NCBI GenBank assembly: GCA_944989445.1
Contig: CALYLW010000285.1
Location: forward strand, 1,991,299-2,055,298
Direction of reading: 5' to 3'
Source of the DNA: Ampullaceana balthica
Taxonomy: Eukaryota > Mollusca > Gastropoda > Lymnaeidae
DNA: 64,000 nucleotides
Positions 45,193 through 57,824 of the stretch are shown here, one piece after another (positions within the stretch are counted from its first letter, which is position 1; every line of letters begins with the position of its first letter). The position numbers and the translations under genes are program-made. The notes under the pieces are model-generated. The model saw only the letters and a program-made list of their open reading frames with translations, was not told the origin of the DNA and did not search any database.

Positions 45193-47330
45193 TGGATTTC
45201 TATAGAGAATTCACTATTATAGCTAAATAATTTGCCTTAAGTGGAAGAGAATTGAAAAACTTTGTTGAAGAGAAAGTCAAAATAGCTGAAATAAGAAAAA
45301 CCCGTAAAAAACCAAGTTTTTGACTATAAATCCTTTATGTACGAGAAGTAACTAAAAGAATGTTCATTATAATACGCAGCGCCAGACCATCCAGAAATAC
45401 AAAATTGAAGTTGTGTCGTAAAACATGTTTAATATAATACGCACCGATCAGGAATATGTTTATAAAAAGAGCTGTCAATAAAATACGCACCTTATTGCGC
45501 GACAGAAAGGTTGTTCAATATAATACGCACCGCGACGCTCTATCTCAAAAAATAGCATGATACATAGGAATAAAAAAAATAATCTAAAAAATCAATAATT
45601 TAATTACGGTACATGCGATCGATCTGAAATTTTGATACATTGTTTTTATCATCGGTACAAAACTGCCTGCAAAATTTCAGCTCGCTATCTTGCGAGCAAG
45701 TGGGTTAAAAATCGATCAAAAGTTTTGGCGACAAGCAAGCAAGCAAGCAAGCAAGCAAGGTCCGCCGCAGACACCACGAGTTAATATAAAGGATTTAATA
45801 AGAAAAACCCGTAAAAAACCAAGTTTTTGACTATAAATCCTTTATGTACGAGAAGTAATTAAAAGAATGTTCATTATAATACGCAGCGCCAGACCATCCA
45901 GAAATACAAAATTGCAGTTGTGTCGTAAAACATGTTTAATATAATGCGCACCGATCAGGAATATGTTTATAAAAAGAGCTGTCAATAAAATACGCACCTT
46001 ATTGCGCGACAGAAAGGTTGTTCAATATAATACGCACCGCGACGCTCTATCTCAAAAATTAGCATGATACATAGGAATAAATAAAATAATCTAAAAAATC
46101 AATAATTTAATTACGGTACATGCGATCGATCTGAAATTTTGATACATTGTTTTTATCATCGGTACGAAACTGCCTGCACAATTTCAGTTCGCTATCTTGC
46201 GAGCAAGTGGGTTAAAAATCGATCAAAAGTTTTGGCGACAAGCAAGCAAGCAAGCAAGCAAGCAAGGTCGGTCGGTCGGCCGCAGACACCACGAGTTAAT
46301 ATAAAGGATTTAAAAAAGAGAAGCAAAAGCAAAAATAAGCCAAAGCATCAGAGAAGCTAAATATAGCCAAAGAGGAAGAGATGCGAAAAATAGCTAAAGA
46401 AGAAGAGAAGCTAAAAATAGCCAAATAGGAAGAGATGCGAAAAATAGCCAAAGAATTAGAGAGGCAAAAACAAATAATTGAAAGAGAAGAAAGAGCTGCA
46501 AGAAGATAACTTGAAAAACTTCAAATTTACAAATTAAAACTACAAATTGATTTAGAGAGTATAGGCTACAATCCTGGTAATGACTCAAATGTAAAGTCAA
46601 CACCGAAGGATACAATCAAAGTTAGAAAATATGATAGCAAGAAATAAAAAATAAATGTTTATCTGGATTATTTTGAAACCATAATGGCCATGAATGGTTA
46701 TGATGAAAAAGATTGGCCAGCACAAACGATGACTCAACTAACTGGAGAAGCATTTGAAGCTTACAACAGTAGAGTATAACCAAAGAAGACAATAACATAT
46801 ATAAAAATGTCAAAAAGGCACTTACTTCTATGTCATTTCGGGAAGTCAGAAAATGATTATAGAAAGGAATTTCATGAAATGAGAATTAAGATGGACAAAG
46901 ATCCACAGATCATAGTACATGAAGCACAAGTTAAATTAAAAAAATGGCTGGAACTTACAGCAATAGATACAAGCAATCCAAAGGCCATACTAGACATGGT
47001 GTTAATTGACAAGTTCCTAGAAAATGCAACACCAACTCTATTCACATACTTAACTGATGTACTCAATCAGAGCTAACAAATGCATTACGCACATTCAAGA
47101 ACTCTCATCCAAATGTAGAAATGGATAAAAGACAAGATATCTTTGCAGCAGTACAAAATAAAAACCAAGAAAAAGGACAAGGAATGAGAAACCAGAGTCA
47201 GCCAAACCGACAAACTATTTGCTGTTACTGTAACAAGCCAGGACACTTGGCGAGGCAGTGTTACCACAATAAAGGACAACCAAATAAGGTGTCACCTAAT
47301 AGCAGCCCTATAAGAAAGAAAAAATAAGAA
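45193..47330 (+). pseudogene. Retroelement gag pseudogene with zinc knuckle
   Basis: The start MDFYREFTIIAK at 45193 has a stop soon after. A coiled-coil region rich in K/E/A (IAKEEEKLKIAK) is interrupted by the tandem MITE at about 45300-46316. A SCAN-like capsid part follows (MNGYDEKDWPAQTMTQLTGE; YRKEFHEMRIKMDKDP; FLENATPTLFTYL). It ends with a CX2CX4HX4C zinc knuckle (CCYCNKPGHLARQC) at about 47217-47260. Stops and frameshifts break it in several places. No protease, RT or integrase follows, so it is a dead, truncated LTR-type element. Confidence 0.75.
45300..46316 (+). mobile_element. Two tandem MITE copies (about 510 bp each) inside gag
   Basis: Each copy runs cccgtaaaaaaccaagttttt ... 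gagttaatataaaggattt, and the two are nearly identical. A gcaagcaagcaagc microsatellite lies near the end of each. The junction aataagaaaaa is repeated between them, as if a unit with its flank had been duplicated. Related copies are at 31290-31789 and 32664-33137. Confidence 0.8.
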
Positions 47331-47489
47331 AGATCAAGACAAGGTCATTTTGAAAGCAAAGGTAGAAGATCATGGAGAGACAGATATAATCATAATTTCA
47401 TATATAGAGATATCTCTACTGGATTAATTGGATTTCACCACAGCTAAGATTATTTTTATTCTTTCGTTACATTCTTTTTATTTGTGTAC

Positions 47490-47560
47490 TATTTGTTCTT
47501 TGAGGAAGGCTCTTTGCCGAAACGTTCGCTGTTGTGTTACGTCCTGTCAGGCTAACTAAT
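47490..47560 (+). other. Motif like Penelope-type element termini
   Basis: ctttgaggaaggctctttgc followed by cgaaacgttcg contains a short stem-loop (ggc/gcc) and GAAACG. It resembles a motif I recall near ends of Penelope-like elements. The hammerhead core CUGAUGA is not present, so I do not call a ribozyme. Confidence 0.3.
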
Positions 47561-47944
47561 ACCCTGTTTATATGTTATACATTTACGAATCCTATACCAT
47601 AACAATTCACTATACTAATTTATTTGAGCATGAGTTAAGAATACAAAAGTATAACTGTAAAATATGAACAATGAAACAACTCCTTACTACTATACTTACT
47701 ACTTACTTAAATGTATTCAACTCAGGTAGATTTTTTTGTTGTCATTATGTTGCTATTAACTAATTAAATAAATCCGCTACAGCACTAATAAAATAAATTT
47801 ATGATCTCATGAGCCGCATGCGACTCTTCTGTGTTCACAATGCGGCTCCCGACCAATTTTATGAATTTAGAACTTTGAAATATATAATATTTTTAAAAAA
47901 TGAAAGTTTTTTTAAAAAAATGACAGAAACAAGGGATTGACAAA

Positions 47945-48822
47945 ATTAGGTTCGATTTAAATTTTAAAAGTTGAAGAAAGAGATTGGTTTTTAGTTGGTT
48001 GGTGATGTAAACTAATAATTTTTTGATTCAGGTTTTGGTAAAATCCGCATTCGAAATATTGACCATTACATAACATATAGGAATAAGTTGCAGGAAAAGA
48101 AACTATAAAAAAAAAGAAATGTTCTATCAGAATGGGAAGAAGACTTTGCATTAATTAAACATTTCAGTTGTTACACCTTAATCGTATGTTGAAGAAATTT
48201 TATTTACATAATTAACAAATATTTAGATATGTAAAATTTATTAATAGAAACACACTACATCTGGAATCATAATTATAGTTAACATTAATTGTTATGATTC
48301 TGACGAGAAGCCTTTAAACTAACAAGTTTCTCTAGATCTGGTTGGTATTCTGCCAAATGCTGGTTGGTATTCTGCCAGATGCTGGTTGTTACTTCTCGAT
48401 GCTTTGCTTGATGAACTTTATTTTGGAGCACAAAGGTTCATTAAATTTTGTGTTATCAGTCTCAAAAGTCTTGAATTATTTGGATCTATTATAGAAATTA
48501 CTCCTCAATATTCTTCTTTAATAAAACCTCCATCAGCACAAAGTTGTCTATCACGAGCAATATTCCAAGCGATATCATAACTTGCCTCAGTTAAAGTGAC
48601 ATAATTCTTTGCTGAAAGCTGAAAACAAATATCTGCTCCTGACACATTAAAGACTTCAACTCAGCAAGTTTGCATTTGCTGAATGCAAACTCTTTATGAC
48701 TTTTTGATAGTGTCACTTCTAGATTTGTAATTTGCTCGTGGTGTTTGACAGATCAAGCTAAAAATCTTGATCAATTAATGCAAAGTCTTCTTCCCATTCT
48801 GATAGAACATTTCTTTTTTTTT
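47945..48822. pseudogene. Rearranged ZBED/hAT copy with a 50-bp inverted repeat
   Basis: 48110-48156 (gaaatgttctatcagaatgg onward) is repeated in inverse orientation at 48773-48822. Between them lies, on the minus strand, a deleted second copy of the transposase remnant (for example the sequence matching 43500-43900). The 33-bp satellite begins immediately at the right end. Confidence 0.65.
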
Positions 48823-48823
48823 G

Positions 48824-51800
48824 TCTGCAATAGATGAACTAACTGTGTGCCGCATGTCTTTAATATATGAACTAACTGTGTGCTACATGTCTGTAATAGA
48901 TGAACTAACTGTGTGGTGCATGTCTGTAATAGATGAACTAACTGTGTGCTACATGTCTGTAATAGATGAACTAACTGTGTGCTACATGTCTGTAATAGAT
49001 GAACTAACTGTGTGACGCATGTCTGTAATAGATGAACTAACTGTGTGCTACATGTCTGTAATAGATGAACTAACTGTGTGCTACATGTCTGTAATAGATG
49101 AACTAACTGTGTGCTACATGTCTGTAATAGATGAACTAACTGTGTGTTACATGTCTGTAATAGATGAACTAACTGTGTGCTACATGTCTGTAATAAATGA
49201 ACTAACTGTGTGACGCATGTATGTAATAGATGAACTAAATGTGTGACGCATGTCTGTAATAGATGAACTAACTGTGTGCTACATGTCTGTAATAGATGAA
49301 CTAACTGTGTGCTACATGTCTGTAATAGATGAACTAACTGTGTGCTACATGTCTGTAATAGATGAACTAACTGTGTGTTACATGTCTGTAATAGATGAAC
49401 TAACTGTGTGCTACATGTCTGTAATAAATGAACTAACTGTGTGACGCATGTATGTAATAGATGAACTAAATGTGTGACGCATGTCTGTAATAAATGAACT
49501 AACTGTGTGCTACATGTCTGTAATAGATGAACTAACTGTGTGCTACATGTCTGTAATAGATGAACTAACTGTGTGCTACATGTCTGTAATAGATGAACTA
49601 ACTGTGTGCTGCATGTATGTAATAGATGAACTAACTGTGTGACGCATGTATGTAATAGATGAACTAACTGTGTGCTACATGTATGTAATAAATGAACTAA
49701 CTGTGTGCTACATGTCTGTAATAGATGAACTAACTGTGTGACGCATGTCTGTAATAGATGAACTAACTGTGTGCTACATGTCTGTAATAGATGAACTAAC
49801 TGTGTGCTACATGTCTGTAATAGATGAACTAACTGTGTGCTACATGTCTGTAATAGATGAACTAACTGTGTGCTACATGTCTGTAATAGATGAACTAACT
49901 GTGTGCTACATGTCTGTAATAGATGAACTAACTGTGTGCTACATGTCTGTAATAGATGAACTAACTGTGTGCTACATGTCTGTAATAGATGAACTAACTG
50001 TGTGCTACATGTCTGTAATAGATGAACTAACTGTGTGCTGCATGTATGTAATAGATGAACTAACTGTGTGACGCATGTATGTAATAGATGAACTAACTGT
50101 GTGCTACATGTCTGTAATAGATGAACTAACTGTGTGACGCATGTATGTAATAGATGAACTAACTGTGTGACGCATGTCTGTAATAGATGAACTAACTGTG
50201 TGACGCATGTATGTAATAGATGAACTAACTGTGTGACGCATGTATGTAATAGATGAACTAACTGTGTGACGCATGTCTGTAATAGATGAACTAACTGTGT
50301 GCTGCATGTCTGCAATAGATGAACTAACTGTGTGACGCATGTATGTAATAGATGAACTAACTGTGTGACGCATGTATGTAATAGATGAACTAACTGTGTG
50401 CTACATGTCTGTAATAGATGAACTAACTGTGTGCTACATGTCTGTAATAGATGAACTAACTGTGTGACGCATGTATGTAATAGATGAACTAACTGTGTGC
50501 TACATGTCTGTAATAGATGAACTAACTGTGTGCTACATGTCTGTAATAGATGAACTAACTGTGTGACGCATGTATGTAATAGATGAACTAACTGTGTGAC
50601 GCATGTATGTAATAGATGAACTAACTGTGTGACGCATGTATGTAATAGATGAACTAACTGTGTGACGCATGTATGTAATAGATGAACTAACTGTGTGCTA
50701 CATGTCTGTAATAGATGAACTAACTGTGTGCTACATGTCTGTAATAGATGAACTAACTGTGTGCTACATGTATGTAATAGATGAACTAACTGTGTGCTAC
50801 ATGTATGTAATAGATGAACTAACTGTGTGCTACATGTCTGCAATAGATGAACTAACTGTGTGCTACATGTCTGTAATAGATGAACTAACTGTGTGCTACA
50901 TGTCTGTAATAGATGAACTAACTGTGTGACGCATGTATGTAATAGATGAACTAACTGTGTGACGCATGTCTGTAATATATGAACTAACTGTGTGCTACAT
51001 GTCTGTAATAGATGAACTAACTGTGTGCTACATGTCTGTAATAGATGAACTAACTGTGTGACGCATGTATGTAATAGATGAACTAACTGTGTGACGCATG
51101 TCTGTAATAGATGAACTAACTGTGTGACGCATGTATGTAATAGATGAACTAACTGTGTGACGCATGTCTGTAATAGATGAACTAACTGTGTGACGCATGT
51201 ATGCAATAGATGAACTAACTGTGTGCCGCATGTCTGTAATAGATGAACTAACTGTGTGCTACATGTCTGTAATAGATGAACTAACTGTGTGCTACATGTC
51301 TGTAATAGATGAACTAACTGTGTGACGCATGTATGTAATAGATGAACTAACTGTGTGACGCATGTCTGTAATAGATGAACTAACTGTGTGACGCATGTAT
51401 GTAATAGATGAACTAACTGTGTGACGCATGTCTGTAATAGATGAACTAACTGTGTGACGCATGTATGTAATATATGAACTAACTGTGTGCTGCATGTCTG
51501 TAATAGATGAACTAACTGTGTGACGCATGTCTGTAATATATGAACTAACTGTGTGCTGCATGTCTGTAATAGATGAACTAACTGTGTGCCGCATGTCTGT
51601 AATAGATGAACTAAATGTGTGACGCATGTCTGTAATAGATGAACTAACTGTGTGCTACATGTCTGTAATAGATGAACTAACTGTGTGCTACATGTCTGTA
51701 ATAGATGAACTAACTGTGTGCTACATGTCTGTAATAGATGAACTAACTGTGTGCTGCATGTCTGTAATAGATGAACTAACTGTGTGCTACATGTCTGTAA

Positions 51801-52675
51801 TAAATGAACTAACTGTGTGCTACATGTATGTAATAAATGAACTAACTGTGTGCTACATGTCTGTAATAGATGAACTAATTGTGTGGTACATGTCTGTAAT
51901 AGATGAACTAACTGTGTGCTACATGTCTGTAATAGATGAACTAACTGTGTGCTGCATGTCTGTAATAGATGAACTAACTGTGTGCTGCATGTCTGTAATA
52001 GATGAACTAACTGTGTGCTACATGTCTGTAATAAATGAACTAACTGTGTGCTACATGTATGTAATAGATGAACTAACTGTGTGCTGCATGTCTGTAATAG
52101 ATGAACTAACTGTGTGCTGCATGTCTGTAATAGATGAACTAACTGTGTGCTACATGTCTGTAATAAATGAACTAACTGTGTGCTACATGTATGTAATAAA
52201 TGAACTAACTGTGTGCTACATGTCTGTAATAGATGAACTAACTGTGTGCTACATGTCTGTAATAGATGAACTAACTGTGTGCTACATGTATGTAATAAAT
52301 GAACTAACTGTGTGCTACATGTCTGTAATAGATGAACTAACTGTGTGCTACATGTCTGTAATAGATGAACTAACTGTGTGCTGCATGTCTGTAATAGATG
52401 AACTAACTGTGTGCTACATGTCTGTAATAGATGAACTAACTGTGTGCTACATGTCTGTAATAGATGAACTAACTGTGTGCTGCATGTCTGCAATAAATGA
52501 ACTAACTGTGTGCTGCATGTCTGTAATAGATGAACTAACTGTGTGCTACATGTCTGTAATACATGAACTAACTGTGTGCTGCATGTCTGTAATAGATGAA
52601 CTAACTGTGTGCTACATGTCTGCAATAGATGAACTAACTGTGTGCTGCATGTCTGCAATAGACAAATTAACTGTA
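48824..52675. repeat. 33-bp satellite, main array, about 116 copies
   Basis: The unit is atgtctgtaatagatgaact then aactgtgtgctac. Main variants are gtgctac, gtgctgc and gtgacgc at one end and atgtctg/atgtatg at the other. It contains higher-order duplications, for example 49019-49249 repeated at 49250-49480 (231 bases, 7 units). Because 33 is a multiple of 3, long open frames occur on both strands, including one of 1,295 codons on the minus strand with repeats of QTCSTQLVHLL. Both strands being open and the lack of any non-repeat domain argue against a gene. Confidence 0.97.
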
Positions 52676-52789
52676 GGTGGCATGTATAAAATAGATGAAT
52701 GAACAGTTTGCCGCATATCTAAAGTAGATGCAATAACTGTGTGCTTCATGTTTGTTATAACTTGAACTGTGAGACGCATGTCTCTAGAA

Positions 52790-54071
52790 CAGGGGTCGGG
52801 AAACCATGGCTCGCGAGCCAGATATGGCTCTTTTGATGGCTGCATCTGGCTAGCAGACAAATTTTCTCTTATAAAACAAATTCTTCAGATTCCTTTGATT
52901 TACATTTTAATTGCATATAAAAAATTATCTAAATCAGCTAAATGTGAAAATTCAAGGAGTTGGAAATACAATATCGTCCCTGCAACAAGCAGTGTTTGCA
53001 TTTGAAAACAAGCTCGAACTCTTCATCGCTGACATTGAAACAGGTCGTTTACTACATTTAGAAAAACTGGGAGAGTTCAAAGATACGTGCACATCAAGTG
53101 ACCCTGCTCAACAACTTAATATTCAGCAGCTAGCAGGCTTCACATCTAATATCCTGCAGTCATTTAAAGCGCGCTTTGGAGAATGTCGCTAGCACAACCG
53201 TCTTTTTAAGTTCATCACCCATCCACACGAGTATGCAGTGGACAGCACTGACCTGAGTTTGCATCCCAGGTGTCTCCTTCAGAGATTGTTTAGCTCCAGT
53301 CTGCTTACCTGAAGGCTTCAGACATGTGGGTGAATAAGTTCGAGTCACTGAATGAAGATTTGGAAAGAATTGTACGACAGCAAGTAGAGTTGGCTAGCCA
53401 ACACAAGTGAGCAGAAATGAAAAAAAACTTCAACACGCAAACCAGCTGATTGTCACAACTTGGAAAGCGCTTCCCTTCACATACCACACACTGCAACGTG
53501 TGAGTATTGCTGTCCTGACAATGTTCGGCTCCACGTATGCATGCGAGCAGACTTTCTCACATCTAAAGAACGCTAAGACCAACCAGCGATCATGTTTAAC
53601 TGATGGAAGTCTCAACGCCTGCATGAAGTTTAACCTCACCACGTATCAACCAGACTACAAAGCCATCAACAAAGCCATGCAGCACCATAAGTCGCATTAA
53701 TGGTAAGAAATACCACTATTAACTATCAACAGCAAAATCGTTGTTATTAAAAGAAATCCAGAGAATTACACAAAATGAACACATTTACTTGAGTTATTTG
53801 TTTTAAACAGTGCTTAAAAAAATACAATGAAAATTTTGTTTTAAAGTAGCAGGACGCGTGAAAAAGGTACCGGAACGCAGCTGAAAAAGCATTCCTGACA
53901 GTGATAAAAAGAACTATGGGGGGAGAAGGTGCCGGAACGCAGTTCCGGTGCGTTACGAGAGAAAAATGCACTGGTTTTAAACATAATGTATGGCTCTCAA
54001 AGAATTACTTTTCAAAAAATGTCGATTGTCGATTCTATGGCTCTCTCAGACAAAACGTTTCCCGACCCCTG
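52790..54071 (+). mobile_element. 1,282-bp hAT transposon with decayed transposase
   Basis: The TIRs are CAGGGGTCGGGAAACC at the left and GTTTCCCGACCCCTG at the right. They are flanked by the perfect 8-bp duplication ctctagaa (52782-52789 and 54072-54079), which fits the hAT target pattern nTnnnnAn. Two transposase pieces remain: 52930-53190 (ISSLQQAVFAFENKLELF; LAGFTSNILQSFKARFGE) and 53407-53700 (MFGSTYACEQTFSHLKNAKT, the C-terminal dimerisation region). They are GTF2IRD2/SCAND3-like. They lie in different frames and lack the N-terminus. Confidence 0.9.
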
Positions 54072-55235
54072 CTCTAGAAGATAAACTAAATTTGTGCCGC
54101 ATATCTGTAACATATATGAATTAACTGTGTGCCGCTTGGAAATAAAAGCTGTAATAACTGCGTGCTGAATGTCTGTATATATAAACTAACCAAAATAACT
54201 AAAGATTAACTATTTGTGTGTCGCTTGTTTGTGCTATATGAAATAACTGTGTTCCGCATCTCTGTAAAAGATTAACTGTGTGCTGCATGTCTGTACTAGA
54301 TGAGCTAAATGTGCCGCATGTCTGTAAAAGACGAAGTAACTGTGTGCCGCATGTCTCTAAAGAGATGAACACAATTTGTGCGCATGTCTGTATGAGATGA
54401 ACTGTGTGCAGCATTTCCGTAAAAGATGTAATAATTGTAAGCCGCATGTCTGCACCAAATGAACCAAATGTGTGCCGCATCTCTGTAATACTTGAAATAA
54501 AGGTGTGCCGCATGTCTGTAATTGATGAACTAACTGTGTGCCAGATGTCTACAATAATAATGCTAACTCCATTACGCATTTCTACAATAGATGAACATCC
54601 TGTGTGCCGCATGTATGTATTAAATGAACTGACTATGTATCGCATGTCTGCAGTAACTGAACAAATATGTGCCGCATGTCTGTAATAAATGAATCAACTG
54701 CGTGCTACATGTTAGCAATACATGAACTATTTGTGTGCCGCATGTTCTTAATAGATGAACGAACAGTTTGCCGTACGTCTATAATAGATAATCTAACTTT
54801 GTCCCGCATGTATGTAATATATGAATTTACCAAGTGTCGCGTATATGTTGTAAATGAAATAACTGTGTGCCGCATGTTATAAAAGATGAATTAACTGTGC
54901 CGCATGTCTATAAAAGATGAACTAACTGTGTACCGAATGTCCATAAAAGATTATCTAACTCTGTGCCGCATTTCTATAATATTTGGACTAACCAAGTGCC
55001 GCATATGTGTGAAATATAAAACTATTTGAATGCCTCTTGTCTTTGATTGATTCACCAACTGTGACCAAATTTCTATTAAAGATAAACTGTGTACCGATGG
55101 CTGCAATAGACATACGAACTGTGTTCCGCATGTCTGTAAAAAATGATTTACCATTTTGCTGTATTTCTGTAATTATTAACTGGGCACTGCAAGACTGTAA
55201 TAGATGAACTAACTGTATGCCGCATGTATGCAATA

Positions 55236-55350
55236 GATCAGTGGTTCCCAAAGTGATCCGTACGGACTCCTAGGGGTCCCCGGTACCATTCAGGGGGTTC
55301 GTGGAAAATTGACATCGATTTTGAGGTCCCTGAACAATGGCAGGGGTAGT
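55236..55350 (+). mobile_element. hAT-type element end (CAGTGGTTCCCAAAGTG)
   Basis: CAGTGGTTCCCAAAGTGATCC with tccccggta and gtccctgaacaatgg further on. The same segment lies at 56911-57015, duplicated together with the satellite around it. Confidence 0.6.
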
Positions 55351-56097
55351 AATATTAACTTTCTGTGTGCCACGTGTCTGATATAGATGAACGAACCGTG
55401 AGCCGCATTTTAGTAAAAGATGAACTGTGTGCCGCATATCTGCAATAGATGAACTGTGTGCCACATGTTGTAAAAGATGAACGAACTGTGTGCCGCATAT
55501 TCACAATAGAGAAGCTGACTGTATGTCGAATGTAAACAATAGATGAACTAACTGTGTGCCGCATGTATGTAAGAAATGAACTGACTGTGCCGCATGCCAA
55601 TAAAAGAGTAATTGTGTGGCACATGTGTGGGAATATTAACTATTTGTGTGCCGCTTGACTGTTAAAGATGAACGAACTATGTGCCGCATTTCTGTAAAAG
55701 ATTAAGTGTGAGCCTCATGTCTGTAGAAGATGAAGTAACTTTATGCCATATGTATGTAATAGATAAATAAACAGTGTTTGTGGAATGTCCACAATACGTG
55801 AACTAACTATTGCCGACTGTCTGTTAACGATGAGCTAACTTATGTAGTAAATGAACTGACTATGTATCGCATGTCTGCAGTAACTGAACAAATGTGTGCC
55901 GTATGTCTGTAATGAATGAACCAACTGGGTGCTACATGTCAGCAATGCATGAACTACTTGTGTGCCGCATGTTCTTAATAGATGAACGAACAGATTGCAG
56001 TAAGTCCATAATTATATAATAGATAAACTGACTTTGTCCCGCATGTATGTAATATATGAATTTACCAAATGCGACGTGTATGTTGTAAATGAACTAA

Positions 56098-56620
56098 CTG
56101 TGTGCCGCATGTATATATAATATGAACTAACTGTGTGCCGCATGTCTATATAAGATGAACTAACTGTGTGCCGCATGTCTATATAAGATGAACTAACTGT
56201 GTGCCGCATGTCTATATAAGATGAACTAACTGTGTGCCGCATGTCTATATAAGATGAACTAACTGTGTGCCGCATGTCTATATAAGATGAACTAACTGTG
56301 TGCCGAATGTCTATATAAGATGAACTAACTGTGTGCCGCATGTCTATATAAGATGAACTAACTGTGTGCCGCATGTCTATAAAAGATGAACTAACTGTGT
56401 GCCACATGTCTATAAAAGATGAACTAACTGTGTGCCGCATGTCTATATAAGATGAACTAACTGTGTGCCGCATGTCTATAAAAGATGAACTAACTGTGTG
56501 TCGCATGTCTATAAAAGATGAACTAACTGTGTGCCGCATGTCTATATAAGATGAACTAACTGTGTGCCGCATGTCTATATAAGATGAACTAACTGTGTGT
56601 CGCATGTCTACAAAAGATGA
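56098..56620. repeat. 33-bp satellite, homogenised subarray with TATATAAG units
   Basis: About 16 near-identical units of ctatataagatgaactaact gtgtgccgcatgt. They are much less diverged than the neighbours, indicating a recent local expansion. Most units carry TATATAAG and a few carry TATAAAAG. Confidence 0.95.
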
Positions 56621-56910
56621 ACTAACTTTATGCCGCATTTCTATAATTTTTGAACTAACCAATTGCCGCATATGTGTGAAAGATAAAACTATTTGAATGC
56701 CTCTTGTCTTTGATAGATACAACAACCAACTGTGACCACATTTCTGTTAAAGATAAAGTATGTGCCGATGCTGCAGTAGATAAACGAACTTTGTGCCGCA
56801 TGTCTGTAAAAGGTGATTTAACATTTTGCCGTATTTCTGTAAAGATTAACTGTGCGCTGCAAGACTGTAATAGATGAACTAATTGTATGCCGCGTGTATG
56901 CAATAGATCA

Positions 56911-57015
56911 GTGTTTCCAAAGTGGTCCATACGGACTCCCAGGGGTCCCCGTTGCTATTCGGGGGTCCGTGGAAAATTAAAATTGTTTTTTTGGGTCCCT
57001 GAACAATGGCAGGGG
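56911..57015 (+). mobile_element. hAT-type element end, duplicate of 55236-55350
   Basis: CAGTGTTTCCAAAGTGGTCC, then cggactcccaggggtccc. It shares the downstream caatggcaggggtagtaata with the other copy. Confidence 0.55.
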
Positions 57016-57260
57016 TAGTAATATTAACTATTTGTGTGCCACGTGTCAAATACAATAATTGGTTTTATTGTGATTTTGGGTAAGAATGACTTAATATTTT
57101 CTTAAATTTAATTAAATATTTAAAACAGTGATTTTTGTATACATTTAAATTGCTTTATTATTAGCTAACCCGGTTGGTGCGTCGATTTCTGTGGTTATTT
57201 ACATTTAACTCCTGGATACGGCTTTCCCGTGACTTGTCGGCGTGTCGGTGATCCCGATAA

Positions 57261-57767
57261 GTAAGGTGACCAGACGTCCCCATTTCAGACTTCAGACTTC
57301 ATGTCCCGCTAAAGCAAGGGTCGGGAAACTTTTTGTCTGAGAGAGCCATAAACACAACATATTTTGAAAAGTAATTCCGTGATAGCCATACATTATGTTT
57401 AAAAAGAAAAATTCAAGTAAATAAGAGCATTTTGTGTAATTTCAACACTAAACTTACAATAATTATGTCACTGAATTCCTTTAAATAAAATTATGATGCT
57501 GTTTTTAAAAATATTTTCAATTAATATGTGTCTGAATAAACGTTTTTTTTTACATTTGTTTTTTAAAAATTATTTATTTATTTATTTTATAAACGAACAT
57601 GTGTCTGAGAGCCAGATGCAGCCATTAATAGAGCCACATCTGGCTCTCGAGCCATGGTTTCCCGACCCCTACGCTAAAATGACCAGACGTCCCGATTTTT
57701 TTGCTCCAGAACCTCCACCCCCTTGTCCGTGGGGCCCCGTCTCGCTCGGGAAATCTGGTCACCTTAG
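57261..57767. mobile_element. MITE with TAAGGTGACCAGA inverted ends, containing a second hAT MITE
   Basis: taaggtgaccagacgtcccc at the left and gggaaatctggtcacctta at the right are inverted repeats. The sequence gaccagacgtccc recurs beside the inner element. Confidence 0.6.
57315..57671 (-). mobile_element. 357-bp hAT MITE related to the 52790-54071 element
   Basis: The ends CAAGGGTCGGGAAAC and GTTTCCCGACCCCTA match the TIRs of the longer hAT. The flanks cgctaaag and cgctaaaa match at 7 of 8 positions. The subterminal gagccacatctggctctcga sequence is shared with the larger element, in the opposite orientation. Confidence 0.8.
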
Positions 57768-57824
57768 GAAAAAAAACGACACTAGTGTCCGGTATTTTTG
57801 AGACAGCCATCTGGCAACCCTAAC

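Noticed and set aside
47490..47540. Hammerhead ribozyme
   Set aside because: The conserved CUGAUGA core is absent; only a stem-loop followed by GAAACG is present.
48771..52658. A 1,295-codon minus-strand ORF of QTCSTQLVHLL-type repeats, and a 358-codon plus-strand ORF over part of the same array, as possible repeat proteins
   Set aside because: The 33-bp satellite period is a multiple of 3, so frames stay open by chance on both strands. There is no promoter, signal peptide or non-repeat domain, and the ends run into simple satellite and transposon remnants.
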